Made by a program: the position numbers and the translations under genes
Source: Hymenobacter sp. CRA2
GTDB lineage: Bacteria; Bacteroidota; Bacteroidia; Cytophagales; Hymenobacteraceae
Assembly (NCBI RefSeq): GCF_002007105.1
Contig: NZ_MVBC01000010.1
Coordinates: 124,001 to 188,000 of the forward strand
DNA: 64,000 nt
Direction of reading: 5' to 3'
The notes under the pieces: generated by a model
What the model saw: the letters and a program-made list of their open reading frames with translations, nothing else
Databases searched by the model: none
Told to the model about the DNA's origin: nothing
In this document: positions 15,910 to 23,873 of the stretch, piece after piece
How the letters are laid out: each line of letters starts with the position of its first letter
Position numbering within the stretch: position 1 is the first letter of the stretch

Positions 15910-16623
15910 TTATGCGACGTTCCAGCCAGCCTTATTGCTGTATGTTTCAAAGCTGACTTGTGAAACATACGGGTACTCTTCGCCCTTCGTCTTCCGCTCG
16001 TATGCCTGCTGGGCCAGGTACAGCACACTCTCGAATTCCATATTTACCGGCCATTCATCCGGATTCGCCAGAACCTGCTCGAAGAACGCCTTTCCATTGA
16101 CGACGACAGCGCAACGGCTGTACAAAAAATCGTCAACCGAAATATAAGGCTGGCCGCCAATATAGGTTTTAGGACCCGGGTAACAGGCATCGGCGTAACG
16201 CTGCCCATCCAGTAAATACAGCTTCTCGGCCAATAGCTCATCAAAGGCGAAAATATCCTCAGCTGGCATAGCTGCCAGGCGCTTTTCGGCGGGGCGCATC
16301 ACGGCTTCGTCGTCGCCAGTTCGCTTCCAGTTGAAGGCCGCAATCAACTCCCAGAACAAGTCCTCATCCATGGGTCGGTATGCGGTTGCCTGCTTAGCCG
16401 GAATAGGCTCGTCGGTTCCTACTTCGCGGTAGCCCTTTTTCAGCTTCTCCTGAATCAGCTTGGCCGCTTCGGCTTCGCAGGTGGCCACGTCCGCCAGCTC
16501 TTTTCGGTTCACGCGCCCATTCGTACCCACTTTGCCGAACGTCACGGTATACGCCGCGCCATTGGTTACGATGTTCCAGAACTTGTTCGATTCGCCTTCT
16601 TGGTTGATGAAGTAACGTTGCAC
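15910..16623 (-). CDS. WGR-DUF4240 protein
   Basis: A 237-residue cytosolic protein. Residues 1-75 are a WGR domain: MQRYFINQEGESNKFWNI, then VTFGKVGTNGRVNRKEL, in which the usual W-G-R appears as F-G-K...G-R, and helix EAEAAKLIQEKLKKGYREV. Residues 85-225 fit DUF4240: DEDLFWELIAAFNW, then AEDIFAFDELLAEKLYLLDG. WGR domains bind nucleic acids or polymer in PARP relatives and occur in MolR proteins. DUF4240 has no known biochemical role. It is separated from purM by a strong palindromic terminator, so it is probably its own unit. The function is unknown. Confidence 0.75.
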   Translation of the reverse strand: MQRYFINQEGESNKFWNIVTNGAAYTVTFGKVGTNGRVNRKELADVATCEAEAAKLIQEKLKKGYREVGTDEPIPAKQATAYRPMDEDLFWELIAAFNWKRTGDDEAVMRPAEKRLAAMPAEDIFAFDELLAEKLYLLDGQRYADACYPGPKTYIGGQPYISVDDFLYSRCAVVVNGKAFFEQVLANPDEWPVNMEFESVLYLAQQAYERKTKGEEYPYVSQVSFETYSNKAGWNVA

Positions 16624-16653
16624 GTCTATCTGCTGAGTAAAATGAGGTCCTTA

Positions 16654-16699
16654 AAAATACCGTGGCCGCTGACTGTACAGTCAGCGGCCACGGTATTTT
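16654..16699. terminator. 46-bp perfect palindrome ending the purine operon
   Basis: Two 23-base arms (AAAATACCGTGGCCGCTGAC...) meet with no spacer at 16676/16677. A-run and T-run flank the stem, so it can terminate either strand. It lies 15 bases after the purM stop. Confidence 0.85.
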
Positions 16700-16714
16700 A
16701 GACGCTTCCGCCCT

Positions 16715-17833
16715 TTAAATTTCGTACTTCAGCTCGCCCGCGCCGACTTTCAGCGTAATCGTGGGCTCACTGATGATACGCCCTGCTACCTGGGCCTGAT
16801 AGCCTTTAGCCGTCAGTTCGGCGGCTACGGCTTCGGCCTGGTCGGCGTCGGTGACGAGCAGCATGCCGTTGCCCATGTTCCAGTACAGGTAAGCGTCGGC
16901 GGGGCTGATGCCGCCCAGCTCGGCCAGCTGGCTCATGGCGGGCAGCGGCGCGAACAGATTATCCAGGTCAGCTCCTACCCCATTTTTCAGCACGCGCTTG
17001 AAGTTATCGGCCACACCGCCGCCGGTGATGTGCGCGGCCGCGTGCAGGGGCAGACTCGCATCGAGGATGGCCGCGACGCCGGGCGCGAAGATGAGCGAGG
17101 GCGCCAGCATCACCTCGCCCCAGGTCTGACCCATCACGTCGGCATCGGCGCCGGTGTAGGGGGCCTTGTGCCAGGCTTCACCGAAGGCTTTGGTGAGCAC
17201 GCGGCGGGCCAGGGAGTAACCGTTGGAGCGGAACGACGGGGAGCGAAGAGCCACCACGGCCTGGCCGGCGCGCACGTTGGCGCCGCTGAGCGGCCGCTCC
17301 AGGCTCGGGTGCAGCACGCCCACGGCGGTAGAGCACCAGTTGAAGTTCATGCGGGCGCCGGGGTAGCCGCCGATGCGGTTGCCCAGCTCGGCAATTTCCC
17401 CGCCCGTCACGGCAATGCTACTGAACTGCGCCGCGTCGTGCAGGCCGCGCATCAGCTCGTCCACCACCTCGTAGTTCAGCGTGTTGACGTCGATGATGTT
17501 CGAGAGGTTGGTCGGGATGAAGCCGGCCACCACCAAATCGTCGGCCACCATGGCAATCAGGTCGTAGCCCAAGGTATCGAAGCGGTCCACGCGCTCGGCC
17601 ACTTCGATTTTAGTACCGATGCCATCGGAACCAATGCCCAGACGCTCCGCTCCGAAGCGAATTTCGTTGGAGAAGCCGCCTTCCAGGTCCTGCGCCGGCT
17701 CCCCGGGCTTACCGGCGCGGGTGGCGAAGGTCTTCTTGGCCCAGTTGTAGGCGTTGCGCGAGGCGGCGTTGCCTTCTTCGATGGAGTAGCCGGCGGTTTC
17801 TTTGAGGCTGGCGGCGGCAGTGGTCTGGCTCAT
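16715..17833 (-). CDS. purM: Phosphoribosylformylglycinamidine cyclo-ligase (AIR synthase)
   Basis: A 372-residue enzyme that closes FGAM to AIR with ATP. The start MSQTTAAASLKETAGYSIEEG at 17833 is used; two codons upstream is another ATG (17839), and a 42-codon extension would include a repeat. Motifs: LGIGSDGIGTK (ATP and Mg loop), MVADDLVVAGFIPTN, VTGGEIAELG, RSNGYSLARRVL and HITGGGVADNF. It is the last gene of the purine operon, separated from purF by a 163-bp palindromic element. It is longer than the E. coli enzyme (345) by an N-terminal segment, as in other Bacteroidota. Confidence 0.93.
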   Translation of the reverse strand: MSQTTAAASLKETAGYSIEEGNAASRNAYNWAKKTFATRAGKPGEPAQDLEGGFSNEIRFGAERLGIGSDGIGTKIEVAERVDRFDTLGYDLIAMVADDLVVAGFIPTNLSNIIDVNTLNYEVVDELMRGLHDAAQFSSIAVTGGEIAELGNRIGGYPGARMNFNWCSTAVGVLHPSLERPLSGANVRAGQAVVALRSPSFRSNGYSLARRVLTKAFGEAWHKAPYTGADADVMGQTWGEVMLAPSLIFAPGVAAILDASLPLHAAAHITGGGVADNFKRVLKNGVGADLDNLFAPLPAMSQLAELGGISPADAYLYWNMGNGMLLVTDADQAEAVAAELTAKGYQAQVAGRIISEPTITLKVGAGELKYEI

Positions 17834-17849
17834 GAGCATGATTGAACGA

Positions 17850-18012
17850 AACTCCCCCTCCTCAGCTGAGGAGGGATGCCCGAAGGGCGGGGTGGTTGAC
17901 AATCGTTGAACGATTATCGAGGCAACGGTTGAGGTTACTATCTGACGCGAGGTCAACCACCCCGGCGTCAGCTAAAGCTGCCGCGTCCCCTCCTCAGATG
18001 AGGAGGGGAGTT
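17850..18012. repeat. Palindromic MITE-like element between purF and purM
   Basis: The outer arms AACTCCCCCTCCTCA (17850-17864) and TGAGGAGGGGAGTT (17999-18012) are inverted; an inner pair GGGGTGGTTGAC / GTCAACCACCCC and a central palindrome ATCGTTGAACGAT (17902-17914) nest inside. It lies wholly between two co-directional purine genes, so it must be transcribed as part of the mRNA, where it could fold. The central core recurs in the purN repeat at 20316. Confidence 0.75.
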
Positions 18013-18019
18013 GGTCGTG

Positions 18020-19522
18020 CTAGTGCTCCGTGGGTGCCGGTGCTTTGGCGCTGACGGAGGTTTCCGTCGGGCGCTCTTCCTTGTTGCGGTGGCTCGTGCG
18101 CTCCTCCTGGATGTGGCGCAGGTACTTGGTCACGTCGCCGGTGGGGTACTTACCCGAGAAGCAGGCGAAGCAGCTGCCGCCGTGGCCTTTATCCTCGCCA
18201 AACAGGTTCTGCAGGTCTTCCAGGGACTGGTAAATCACCTTGTCGGCCTCGATGTAGCGGCAGATTTCCTCCTCGGTGTAGTTGGCCGCAATCAGCTCGG
18301 TGCTCATGGCCATATCGATGCCGTAGATGCAGGGCGAAATGATGGGCGGCGCCGAAGAAATAAAGTACACCTCGGTGGCCCCGGCCTCGCGCAGGATGCG
18401 CACAATGCGCCGCGAGGTGGTGCCGCGCACGATGCTGTCGTCGACCACGGCAATCTTCTTGCCCTCCACGAACTCACGGATGGGGTTGAGCTTCTTCTTG
18501 ACCACGTCCTCTCGGCCGGCCTGGCTGCTCACGATAAAGGAGCGGCCCATGTGGTTGTTTTTCACCAGCGCCCGGCGGTAGGGCACGCCAATGGCTTCGG
18601 CCAGGCCCGAGGCCGAAAAGTAACCCGAGGAGGGCACGTCAATGACCATGTCCGGCTCAATGCCCGACTCGATAACCTTGCGGGCCAGCATCTTGCCCAG
18701 GCGCACCCGCTCGCGGGCCACCAGGCGGCCGTGGATAACGGAGTCTTCGCGGGCGAAGTAGATGTGCTCGAACACGCAGAAGGCCTTGGGCTTATTCGGC
18801 TGGTTCTTGAAGTGCACGTTGAAATCCTTGTCGATAAACACCGCCTGGCCCGGACCGATGTCCTTCACCAGCTCGAAGTCGAGGTAGTCGAAGCAGGTGC
18901 TTTCCGAAGCAAAAGCAAAAACCGGCCCGTCGGGCGTGTCGCGGCGGCCCATGACCAGCGGGCGGATGCCATGCGGGTCGTTGAAGGCCAGCAGGCCGTG
19001 GCCGGCAATAACGGTGATGGTGGCGTAGGCGCCCTTCACCAGCTCCTGCGTGGTTTCCACCGCGTCGAAGATGTCGACCACCGACAGCGCGTCCAGGTTT
19101 TTCAGGCGCAGCTCCGAGGCGAAGGTGTACATGATCAGCTCCAGGTCGTTGCTGGTCTTGGGCAGCACGTGGTACTTCTCGTGCAGGCGCTTGGCGGCCT
19201 GGCGGAAGTTGATGACGTTGCCGTTGTGCACCATGGCCAGCCCGAAGGGGTAGCTGGTGGTGAAGGGCTGGGCCAGCTCGGCGTCGTTGGAGCCCTGCGT
19301 GGTGTAGCGCACGTGCCCGATGCCGATGTTGCCCTTGAGTTTCTTCAGGTGCTTGGGCTTGAACACGTCGTTGATCAGCCCGTTGCCCTTGTGCAGGTGG
19401 AAGTTGCCGTCGAAGGAGGCAATGCCGGCAGCGTCCTGCCCGCGGTGCTGCAGGGCGGTGAGGCCGATTACGATGTCGCCGACGACGTCATCCGGGCCGA
19501 AAAAACCAACGATTCCGCACAT
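18020..19522 (-). CDS. purF: Amidophosphoribosyltransferase
   Basis: A 500-residue enzyme catalysing the first committed purine step, PRPP plus glutamine to phosphoribosylamine. It begins M-CGIVGFFG, so Cys2 becomes the N-terminal nucleophile after Met removal; no propeptide is present. The glutaminase domain (1-230) carries HVRYTTQG and AMVHNGNVINF. The PRTase domain carries the PRPP motif VVDDSIVRGTTSRR. Near the C-terminus GSCFACFSGKYPTGDV is followed by a 35-residue charged, Ala/Pro-rich tail. It lies between purN (upstream) and purM (downstream). Feedback by AMP/GMP is known in the family, not visible here. Confidence 0.95.
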   Translation of the reverse strand: MCGIVGFFGPDDVVGDIVIGLTALQHRGQDAAGIASFDGNFHLHKGNGLINDVFKPKHLKKLKGNIGIGHVRYTTQGSNDAELAQPFTTSYPFGLAMVHNGNVINFRQAAKRLHEKYHVLPKTSNDLELIMYTFASELRLKNLDALSVVDIFDAVETTQELVKGAYATITVIAGHGLLAFNDPHGIRPLVMGRRDTPDGPVFAFASESTCFDYLDFELVKDIGPGQAVFIDKDFNVHFKNQPNKPKAFCVFEHIYFAREDSVIHGRLVARERVRLGKMLARKVIESGIEPDMVIDVPSSGYFSASGLAEAIGVPYRRALVKNNHMGRSFIVSSQAGREDVVKKKLNPIREFVEGKKIAVVDDSIVRGTTSRRIVRILREAGATEVYFISSAPPIISPCIYGIDMAMSTELIAANYTEEEICRYIEADKVIYQSLEDLQNLFGEDKGHGGSCFACFSGKYPTGDVTKYLRHIQEERTSHRNKEERPTETSVSAKAPAPTEH

Positions 19523-19526
19523 ATCG

Positions 19527-19545
19527 AGTTGTCAGTTGTCAGTTG
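19527..19545. repeat. Short tandem repeat AGTTGTC
   Basis: Two and two-thirds copies of a 7-base unit stand just upstream of the purF start. They could affect translation initiation or be slippage-prone; nothing more can be said. Confidence 0.5.
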
Positions 19546-19595
19546 CCGGCGTGCAGGCCGACGGAGCTGGGTGGTGCTAGAGAAGGGAAATGCTG

Positions 19596-20354
19596 CTACT
19601 GCGACGCGGTAGCGGGGGCAGGCGTTTTGGGCAGCTCGCCGCGGATGAGGCGGGCCAGGATATCGGCGTAAAAGCGGTGCTCTACGGCCAGGCCGCGGCG
19701 CTCTACGTCTTCCAGAGTTTCAGCGCCGCGCAGGTCCACGGGCGCCTGGGCCAGCACAGGGCCAGTGTCCAGGCCCTCGTCAACAAGGTGCACGGTGATT
19801 TTCGTTTCGGGCAGGCGGTTTTCCCAGGCCCACTCATAGGCGTGCAGGCCTTGGTGCTGGTGCGTGTCGGCGGGGTGAATGTTCAGGATGCGACCGGCAA
19901 AGGCCCGAATAAACGTCGGCGAGAGGATGCGCATGTAACCGGCCAGCACGATGTAGTCGGGCCGAAACTGCTCCAACTTCGCTACTACGTCCGCGTCGAA
20001 CTCGGCGCGCTTGCGGCCCCTGGAATCGACGCTGGCGGTGGCGTAGCCCAGCTCAGCAGCAGCCTGCAGGCCAGCGGCTTCGGGAATGTTGCTGAATACT
20101 ACGGCTATTTCGGCCAAGCCCTGCAGCACGCCTTCGCGCACTTCGCGGGCCAGGGCCAGCATGTTGGAGCCGCGCCCGGAGAGCAGAATGGCGAGGCGGG
20201 CCTTGCCGGTCGGCGCCGACAATGGTGCCTCACCCCCCGGCCCCCTCTCCGCGGGAGAGGGGGGACCAGACGGCATAGGCGAAGTGGTGCTACGGCTCAA
20301 AGTCGTAGTACCACTATCGTTAAACGATTCGCTCTGGGCTGCGTCAGTCATCAT
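19596..20354 (-). CDS. purN: Phosphoribosylglycinamide formyltransferase (GART)
   Basis: A 252-residue, folate-dependent enzyme that formylates GAR to FGAR. The catalytic core starts near residue 52 (RLAILLSGRGSNM) and has the N-IHP triad site (ILNIHPAD) and the Asp loop (HLVDEGLDTGPV). The ATG shares one base with the purD stop (TAATG). Residues 1-50 are unlike any PurN: they are low-complexity Ser/Pro/Gly-rich and are encoded by a palindromic repeat (20241-20329). No ATG occurs between the repeat and the core, only a TTG near residue 46, so the enzyme probably carries this extra leader. The core length (about 200) is standard. Confidence 0.92.
   Translation of the reverse strand: MMTDAAQSESFNDSGTTTLSRSTTSPMPSGPPSPAERGPGGEAPLSAPTGKARLAILLSGRGSNMLALAREVREGVLQGLAEIAVVFSNIPEAAGLQAAAELGYATASVDSRGRKRAEFDADVVAKLEQFRPDYIVLAGYMRILSPTFIRAFAGRILNIHPADTHQHQGLHAYEWAWENRLPETKITVHLVDEGLDTGPVLAQAPVDLRGAETLEDVERRGLAVEHRFYADILARLIRGELPKTPAPATASQ
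20241..20329. repeat. Palindromic repeat inserted in frame in purN
   Basis: CCCCCTCTCC-GCG-GGAGAGGGGG (20241-20263) and the imperfect inverted pair GTGGTGCTACG / CGTAGTACCAC (20284-20314) are followed by ATCGTTAAACGATT (20316-20329), which matches the core of the purF-purM element apart from its centre. The whole stretch is translated as PurN residues of about 9-38. Confidence 0.7.
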
Positions 20355-21652
20355 TAGTAAGCTTGGCTTACCAGCACCGGCGCGGGGCGCTGGCCGATAT
20401 CGGTGCGGTAATAGGCATCCTGGAAAGTGACTTTTTTCACCTCGGCGTAGGCACGTTCCACGGCTAGTTCCAGATCGGGGCCACCGGCAACTACGGTCAG
20501 CACGCGGCCGCCGCTGGTTACCAGCTGGCCGGCTTCGTTGTGCTTGGTTCCGCCCTGGAACACCAGCGTCGCGGGTGCCACCGCGTCAAGGCCTTCGATG
20601 GCAAAGCCCGTCGGGAACTGCGCGGCCGGGTAGCCGCCCGAGGCCAGCACCACCCCCACGAAAGCGCCCGGTTTGGTGCGCACGCCCACTTCGGCCAGGC
20701 GGCCGTCCAGCGCGGCGGTAATCAGCTCCACCAGGCTGCTGCCCATGGAAGCCAGCAGCACCTGGGCTTCCGGGTCGCCGAGGCGCACGTTGTATTCGAG
20801 CAGCTTGGGGCCGGTGGGCGTGAGCATGATGCCGAAGTAGAGGAAGCCCATGAAAGGCAGCCCTTCGGTGCGCAGGCCGTTCAGGGTCGGCTCGATGATG
20901 ACTTCGCGGATCAGGCTCAGCACGTTGTCGTCGGCGAAGGGCACGGGGCAGTAGGCGCCCATGCCGCCGGTATTCGGGCCCTGGTCGCCGGCGTGCAGCT
21001 GTTTGTGGTCCTGCGAAGGCGGGAGCAGCCGCATGGTCTTGCCGTCGGTGATGCCGATGATGCTGATTTCGGGGCCGGTGAGTTTTTCCTCCACCAAAAA
21101 GGAGTACCACTCGTGGCCGGCCGGGGCCAGCGCCTGCATTTCCCGCAGAGCGGCGTCGAATTCGGCTTCCGACGAGCATACCCACACGCCCTTGCCGGCG
21201 GCCAGGCCGTCGTACTTGAGTACCACGTGGCCGCCTTGTTTGGCCGCGGTAGCGCGGGCCTGCTCCAATTGGTCAGAGCGGAATGTCCAGGCCCGGCCGG
21301 TGGCCACGCCGTGGCGGCGCATGAAGCTTTTCGACCACACCTTGGAGCTTTCCAGCACCGCGGCGGCCTTGCGCGGGCCAAACACCCGGATGTCCGAATC
21401 GGTGAAGTAGTCGGCTACACCGGCGGCCAGCGGCGCCTCGGGGCCCACCACGATGAGCTTCACGTCGTGCTCCTGGCAGAACTGCTGAATGGCCGGAAAG
21501 TCGGTGGCGCTGATGCCGGGCACCGAGCCAGGGATGCCGGCGTTGCCGGGCAGCACGTGCACCTGGGCACCGTCCTGGGTGAGTTTCCAGGTCAGCGCAT
21601 GTTCGCGGGCGCCGCTGCCGAGTAGGACGATATTGGTCTTGGGAGTTGCCAA
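20354..21652 (-). CDS. purD: Phosphoribosylamine-glycine ligase (GARS)
   Basis: A 432-residue ATP-grasp enzyme joining glycine to phosphoribosylamine to form GAR. The N-terminal Rossmann-like part has LLGSGAREHALTW; then VVGPEAPLAAGVADYF. The ATP-grasp part has VLKYDGLAAGKGVWV, and the highly conserved GPNTGGMGAYCP. The metal-binding end is LLEYNVRLGDPEAQVLL. Length fits the family (about 425). The stop TAA shares a base with the purN ATG; upstream, the GNAT-fusion gene ends 33 bases before. It is part of the purine operon. Confidence 0.95.
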   Translation of the reverse strand: MATPKTNIVLLGSGAREHALTWKLTQDGAQVHVLPGNAGIPGSVPGISATDFPAIQQFCQEHDVKLIVVGPEAPLAAGVADYFTDSDIRVFGPRKAAAVLESSKVWSKSFMRRHGVATGRAWTFRSDQLEQARATAAKQGGHVVLKYDGLAAGKGVWVCSSEAEFDAALREMQALAPAGHEWYSFLVEEKLTGPEISIIGITDGKTMRLLPPSQDHKQLHAGDQGPNTGGMGAYCPVPFADDNVLSLIREVIIEPTLNGLRTEGLPFMGFLYFGIMLTPTGPKLLEYNVRLGDPEAQVLLASMGSSLVELITAALDGRLAEVGVRTKPGAFVGVVLASGGYPAAQFPTGFAIEGLDAVAPATLVFQGGTKHNEAGQLVTSGGRVLTVVAGGPDLELAVERAYAEVKKVTFQDAYYRTDIGQRPAPVLVSQAY

Positions 21653-21685
21653 AGGTCGAAAGGAGTTACTAGGGTAAAACAGTCG

Positions 21686-22543
21686 CTAGCTGATATCGTC
21701 AATGGAAATAATAAGCCCGTCGGCCAAGTGGAAAACGGACTTGCCCTGCAGTTGCAGGGTGTCGCCCGGCTGCAGCCCGTTGGGCAGCCCCACAGCTAGC
21801 ACGGCGGTATAATCAATGTCAACTTCGACCCGGCCGGTGGCTACGCGCCAGTCGGTGACGCGCTGCTCCCGCTGCGTGAAGTACTGCGTGGCTTGTTCGG
21901 CCTGCTGTCGGAAAGCGTCCCGGCCGGTGGTCGTCAGGGTTACTTCGCCCGCCGCTATGTTGCGAAACACCACATCCTCGTGCAGCGGCTGCAGCATGCC
22001 GGCCACGTCGAAGCGGTTGTAGGCGTCGAGGTACTGCTGCACAATCTGCTTAGGATCGGCCATGGGGGAATGCATGATATTATCTGTCGCGCCGAGCGGC
22101 TTGCCGAAGCAGGCGGCGTTGTCGCGGCTGGCGTACTTGCCGTAGTTCTCGATGCGCTGGTAACCGTGCTGTTGGTAGAAACGGCAGGCTTCTGTGTTGG
22201 CCACACGGGTTTCCAGCCACAGCTCGGTGTAGCCGGCTTCACGCGCCTTCGCCTCCAGGCCAGCCAGCACCGTGCGACCAATGCCCTGGCCGGGGTGCCT
22301 GGCGTACATGCGCTTCACCTCCCCTACCACGTCGGTAAGCGGCCGCACAGCCCCGCAGCCCACGATTTCGTCACCGGTTTGGGCCAGCAGGAAAATGTGC
22401 CGTTCGTCGTCGGCCCAGCCCTGAAACGAGTCGCGCCCGTCGCCACCGAAGCGCGCCCCGAGTTGCGCCGACAGCTCATCGAGCAGCGGCCGGGCTTCCG
22501 GAGCTTCGGGGTGCGAGGCGACTAGGTGCAGTGGGCGGTTCAT
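21686..22543 (-). CDS. GNAT acetyltransferase fused to SnoaL-like domain
   Basis: A 285-residue fusion. Residues 1-155 are a GNAT domain: VGCGAVRPL, VKRMYARHPGQGIGRTVL (acetyl-CoA pyrophosphate loop, Q/R-x-x-G-x-G/A type), NTEACRFYQQHGYQRI. Residues 160-285 are a SnoaL/NTF2-like cone: PKQIVQQYLDAYNRFDVAGMLQPLHEDVVF, then GRDAFRQQAEQATQYF and a C-terminal strand. Both are common alone; the fusion is unusual in my experience. ATGA overlap with the gene before it shows coupling within the purine operon. Substrates are unknown; it may act on a purine intermediate or be a passenger. The fusion has no stop or frameshift at the junction. Confidence 0.82.
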   Translation of the reverse strand: MNRPLHLVASHPEAPEARPLLDELSAQLGARFGGDGRDSFQGWADDERHIFLLAQTGDEIVGCGAVRPLTDVVGEVKRMYARHPGQGIGRTVLAGLEAKAREAGYTELWLETRVANTEACRFYQQHGYQRIENYGKYASRDNAACFGKPLGATDNIMHSPMADPKQIVQQYLDAYNRFDVAGMLQPLHEDVVFRNIAAGEVTLTTTGRDAFRQQAEQATQYFTQREQRVTDWRVATGRVEVDIDYTAVLAVGLPNGLQPGDTLQLQGKSVFHLADGLIISIDDIS

Positions 22544-22908
22544 GCTTCGTGGATGGTCAGGCTTTGGGCTACCAGGACCAGGTTGTCTTGTTCGTGTGGT
22601 TTGCCAGAGTTGCCGAACGGGTCGAGCGAGAGGTAGTACAGTCCGTTTTCAAGCTTGGTCAGAACGATGTCCGAGTAGTTGTAATTGATGCTGTTGGTGA
22701 AGTCTTCGTCAACAACGGCCCGGACAACACAGCCAAACTCCAGCGTCAACAAACAGCTTTCGTATCTATTCTTTGAAACCCGCTTGCGCACCCGCAGCTG
22801 CACGGAGCCTTTGGAAGCGGCGGACTCGCCGTAGCGCAGGCTCAGTTCGACGGCGCGGATTTCACCGTCATTGAGGGCGTACTGCTGACCTACCGCTTCC
22901 AGATTCAT
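22540..22908 (-). CDS. Unknown 122-residue protein in the purine operon
   Basis: A small soluble protein that I do not recognise. It appears beta-rich with alternating patterns (GSVQLRVRKRVSKN, SCLLTLEFGCVVRAVV) and a central acidic/Asn stretch; there is no signal or membrane segment. It overlaps purC by 4 bases at its start (ATGA at 22905-22908) and the GNAT fusion by 4 bases at its end (22540-22543), so translation is coupled on both sides, which supports a real gene. The GC content of its codons is a little lower than its neighbours', suggesting later arrival. Confidence 0.7.
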   Translation of the reverse strand: MNLEAVGQQYALNDGEIRAVELSLRYGESAASKGSVQLRVRKRVSKNRYESCLLTLEFGCVVRAVVDEDFTNSINYNYSDIVLTKLENGLYYLSLDPFGNSGKPHEQDNLVLVAQSLTIHEA

Positions 22909-23852
22909 CCGTTCAACTGCTCTACCGGAGCGTCCTGCATGAAGCCTTCCTTCACCAGGTTCTGCACCAGGCGGGCGGGCACGTTCACATCGGCTTCGCC
23001 GGCGCCGGCCAGGGGCTGCCCGGTGATGCGCTGGTAGATGTCGAGGTAGCGGCGGCTGGCTTCAGCGGTTACTTCCGGCGTCAGGGCTGTGGGGTACTTG
23101 CCGTCGACTTTGTGGGCAATCAGCCACTGGCGGATGTACTCCTTGTCCATCTGGGCGGCGCCTTCGGGGTTAGCGGCGTAGTCGGCCGCGTCCCAGAAGC
23201 GCGAGGAATCCGGCGTGTGGATTTCGTCGATGAGAATCAGTTCCCCGTTCAGCAGGCCGAACTCGTACTTGGTATCGACCAGGATAATGCCGCGCTCGGC
23301 CATCCACGCCGAGGCGAAGTTGAACAGCCGCAGCGCCACGACGCGCATTTGCTCGTACAGCTCGGCCGATACCCAGCCCTCCGACACAAGGTTTTCCGGG
23401 GTGATTTCGCGGTCCGATTCCTCCTTGGTGGTCGGCGTCACCAGGGGCTCGGCGAAGCGCTGGTGCTTGGTCAGCCCGTCGGGCACCGTTGCGCCCGAGA
23501 AGGTGCGCTGGCCCTGGAGGTAGCCGCGCAGCATGGTGCCGGTGAGGTAGCCGCGCACCACCATTTCCACGCGAATCGGCTCGGCCTCTTTCACCAGCAT
23601 GGCGTTTGGGTCGACCACGCGGATAACGTGGTTGGGCACGATGTCGCGGGTCTTGTCGAACCAGAAATCGGCCAGGCCGTTGAGCACGGCGCCTTTATAA
23701 GGAATGGCGGTTTCCAGCACCGAGTCGAAGGCCGAGAGGCGGTCCGTCACGACGATAAGCCGCTCGCCCGAGGGGATGCGGTACGAGTCGCGGACTTTGC
23801 CGCGGTGCAGCAGTTCCAGCTGGGGCGTGTTGAATTGCGGGAGCGTGTTCAT
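22905..23852 (-). CDS. purC: SAICAR synthetase
   Basis: A 315-residue enzyme that condenses CAIR with aspartate to SAICAR using ATP. Motifs: LLHRGKVRDSYRI (ATP loop), IVVTDRLSAFDSVL, YLTGTMLRGYLQGQ, the aspartate-binding LVSEGWVSAELYEQ region, and DTKYEFGLLNGELILIDEIHTPDSSRFW. The length matches the long, yeast-like form (about 300-310) rather than the 237-residue E. coli form. It lies 21 bases after purQ and overlaps the next gene. The preceding carboxylation enzymes (purE, purK) and purB are not in this window. Confidence 0.95.
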   Translation of the reverse strand: MNTLPQFNTPQLELLHRGKVRDSYRIPSGERLIVVTDRLSAFDSVLETAIPYKGAVLNGLADFWFDKTRDIVPNHVIRVVDPNAMLVKEAEPIRVEMVVRGYLTGTMLRGYLQGQRTFSGATVPDGLTKHQRFAEPLVTPTTKEESDREITPENLVSEGWVSAELYEQMRVVALRLFNFASAWMAERGIILVDTKYEFGLLNGELILIDEIHTPDSSRFWDAADYAANPEGAAQMDKEYIRQWLIAHKVDGKYPTALTPEVTAEASRRYLDIYQRITGQPLAGAGEADVNVPARLVQNLVKEGFMQDAPVEQLNG

Positions 23853-23873
23853 GGCGCTAAGCGTCGGGGGCGG

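Noticed and set aside
18011-19612. Open plus-strand frame opposite purF
   Set aside because: purF is unambiguous; the other frame has Ala/Val/His-rich shadow composition.
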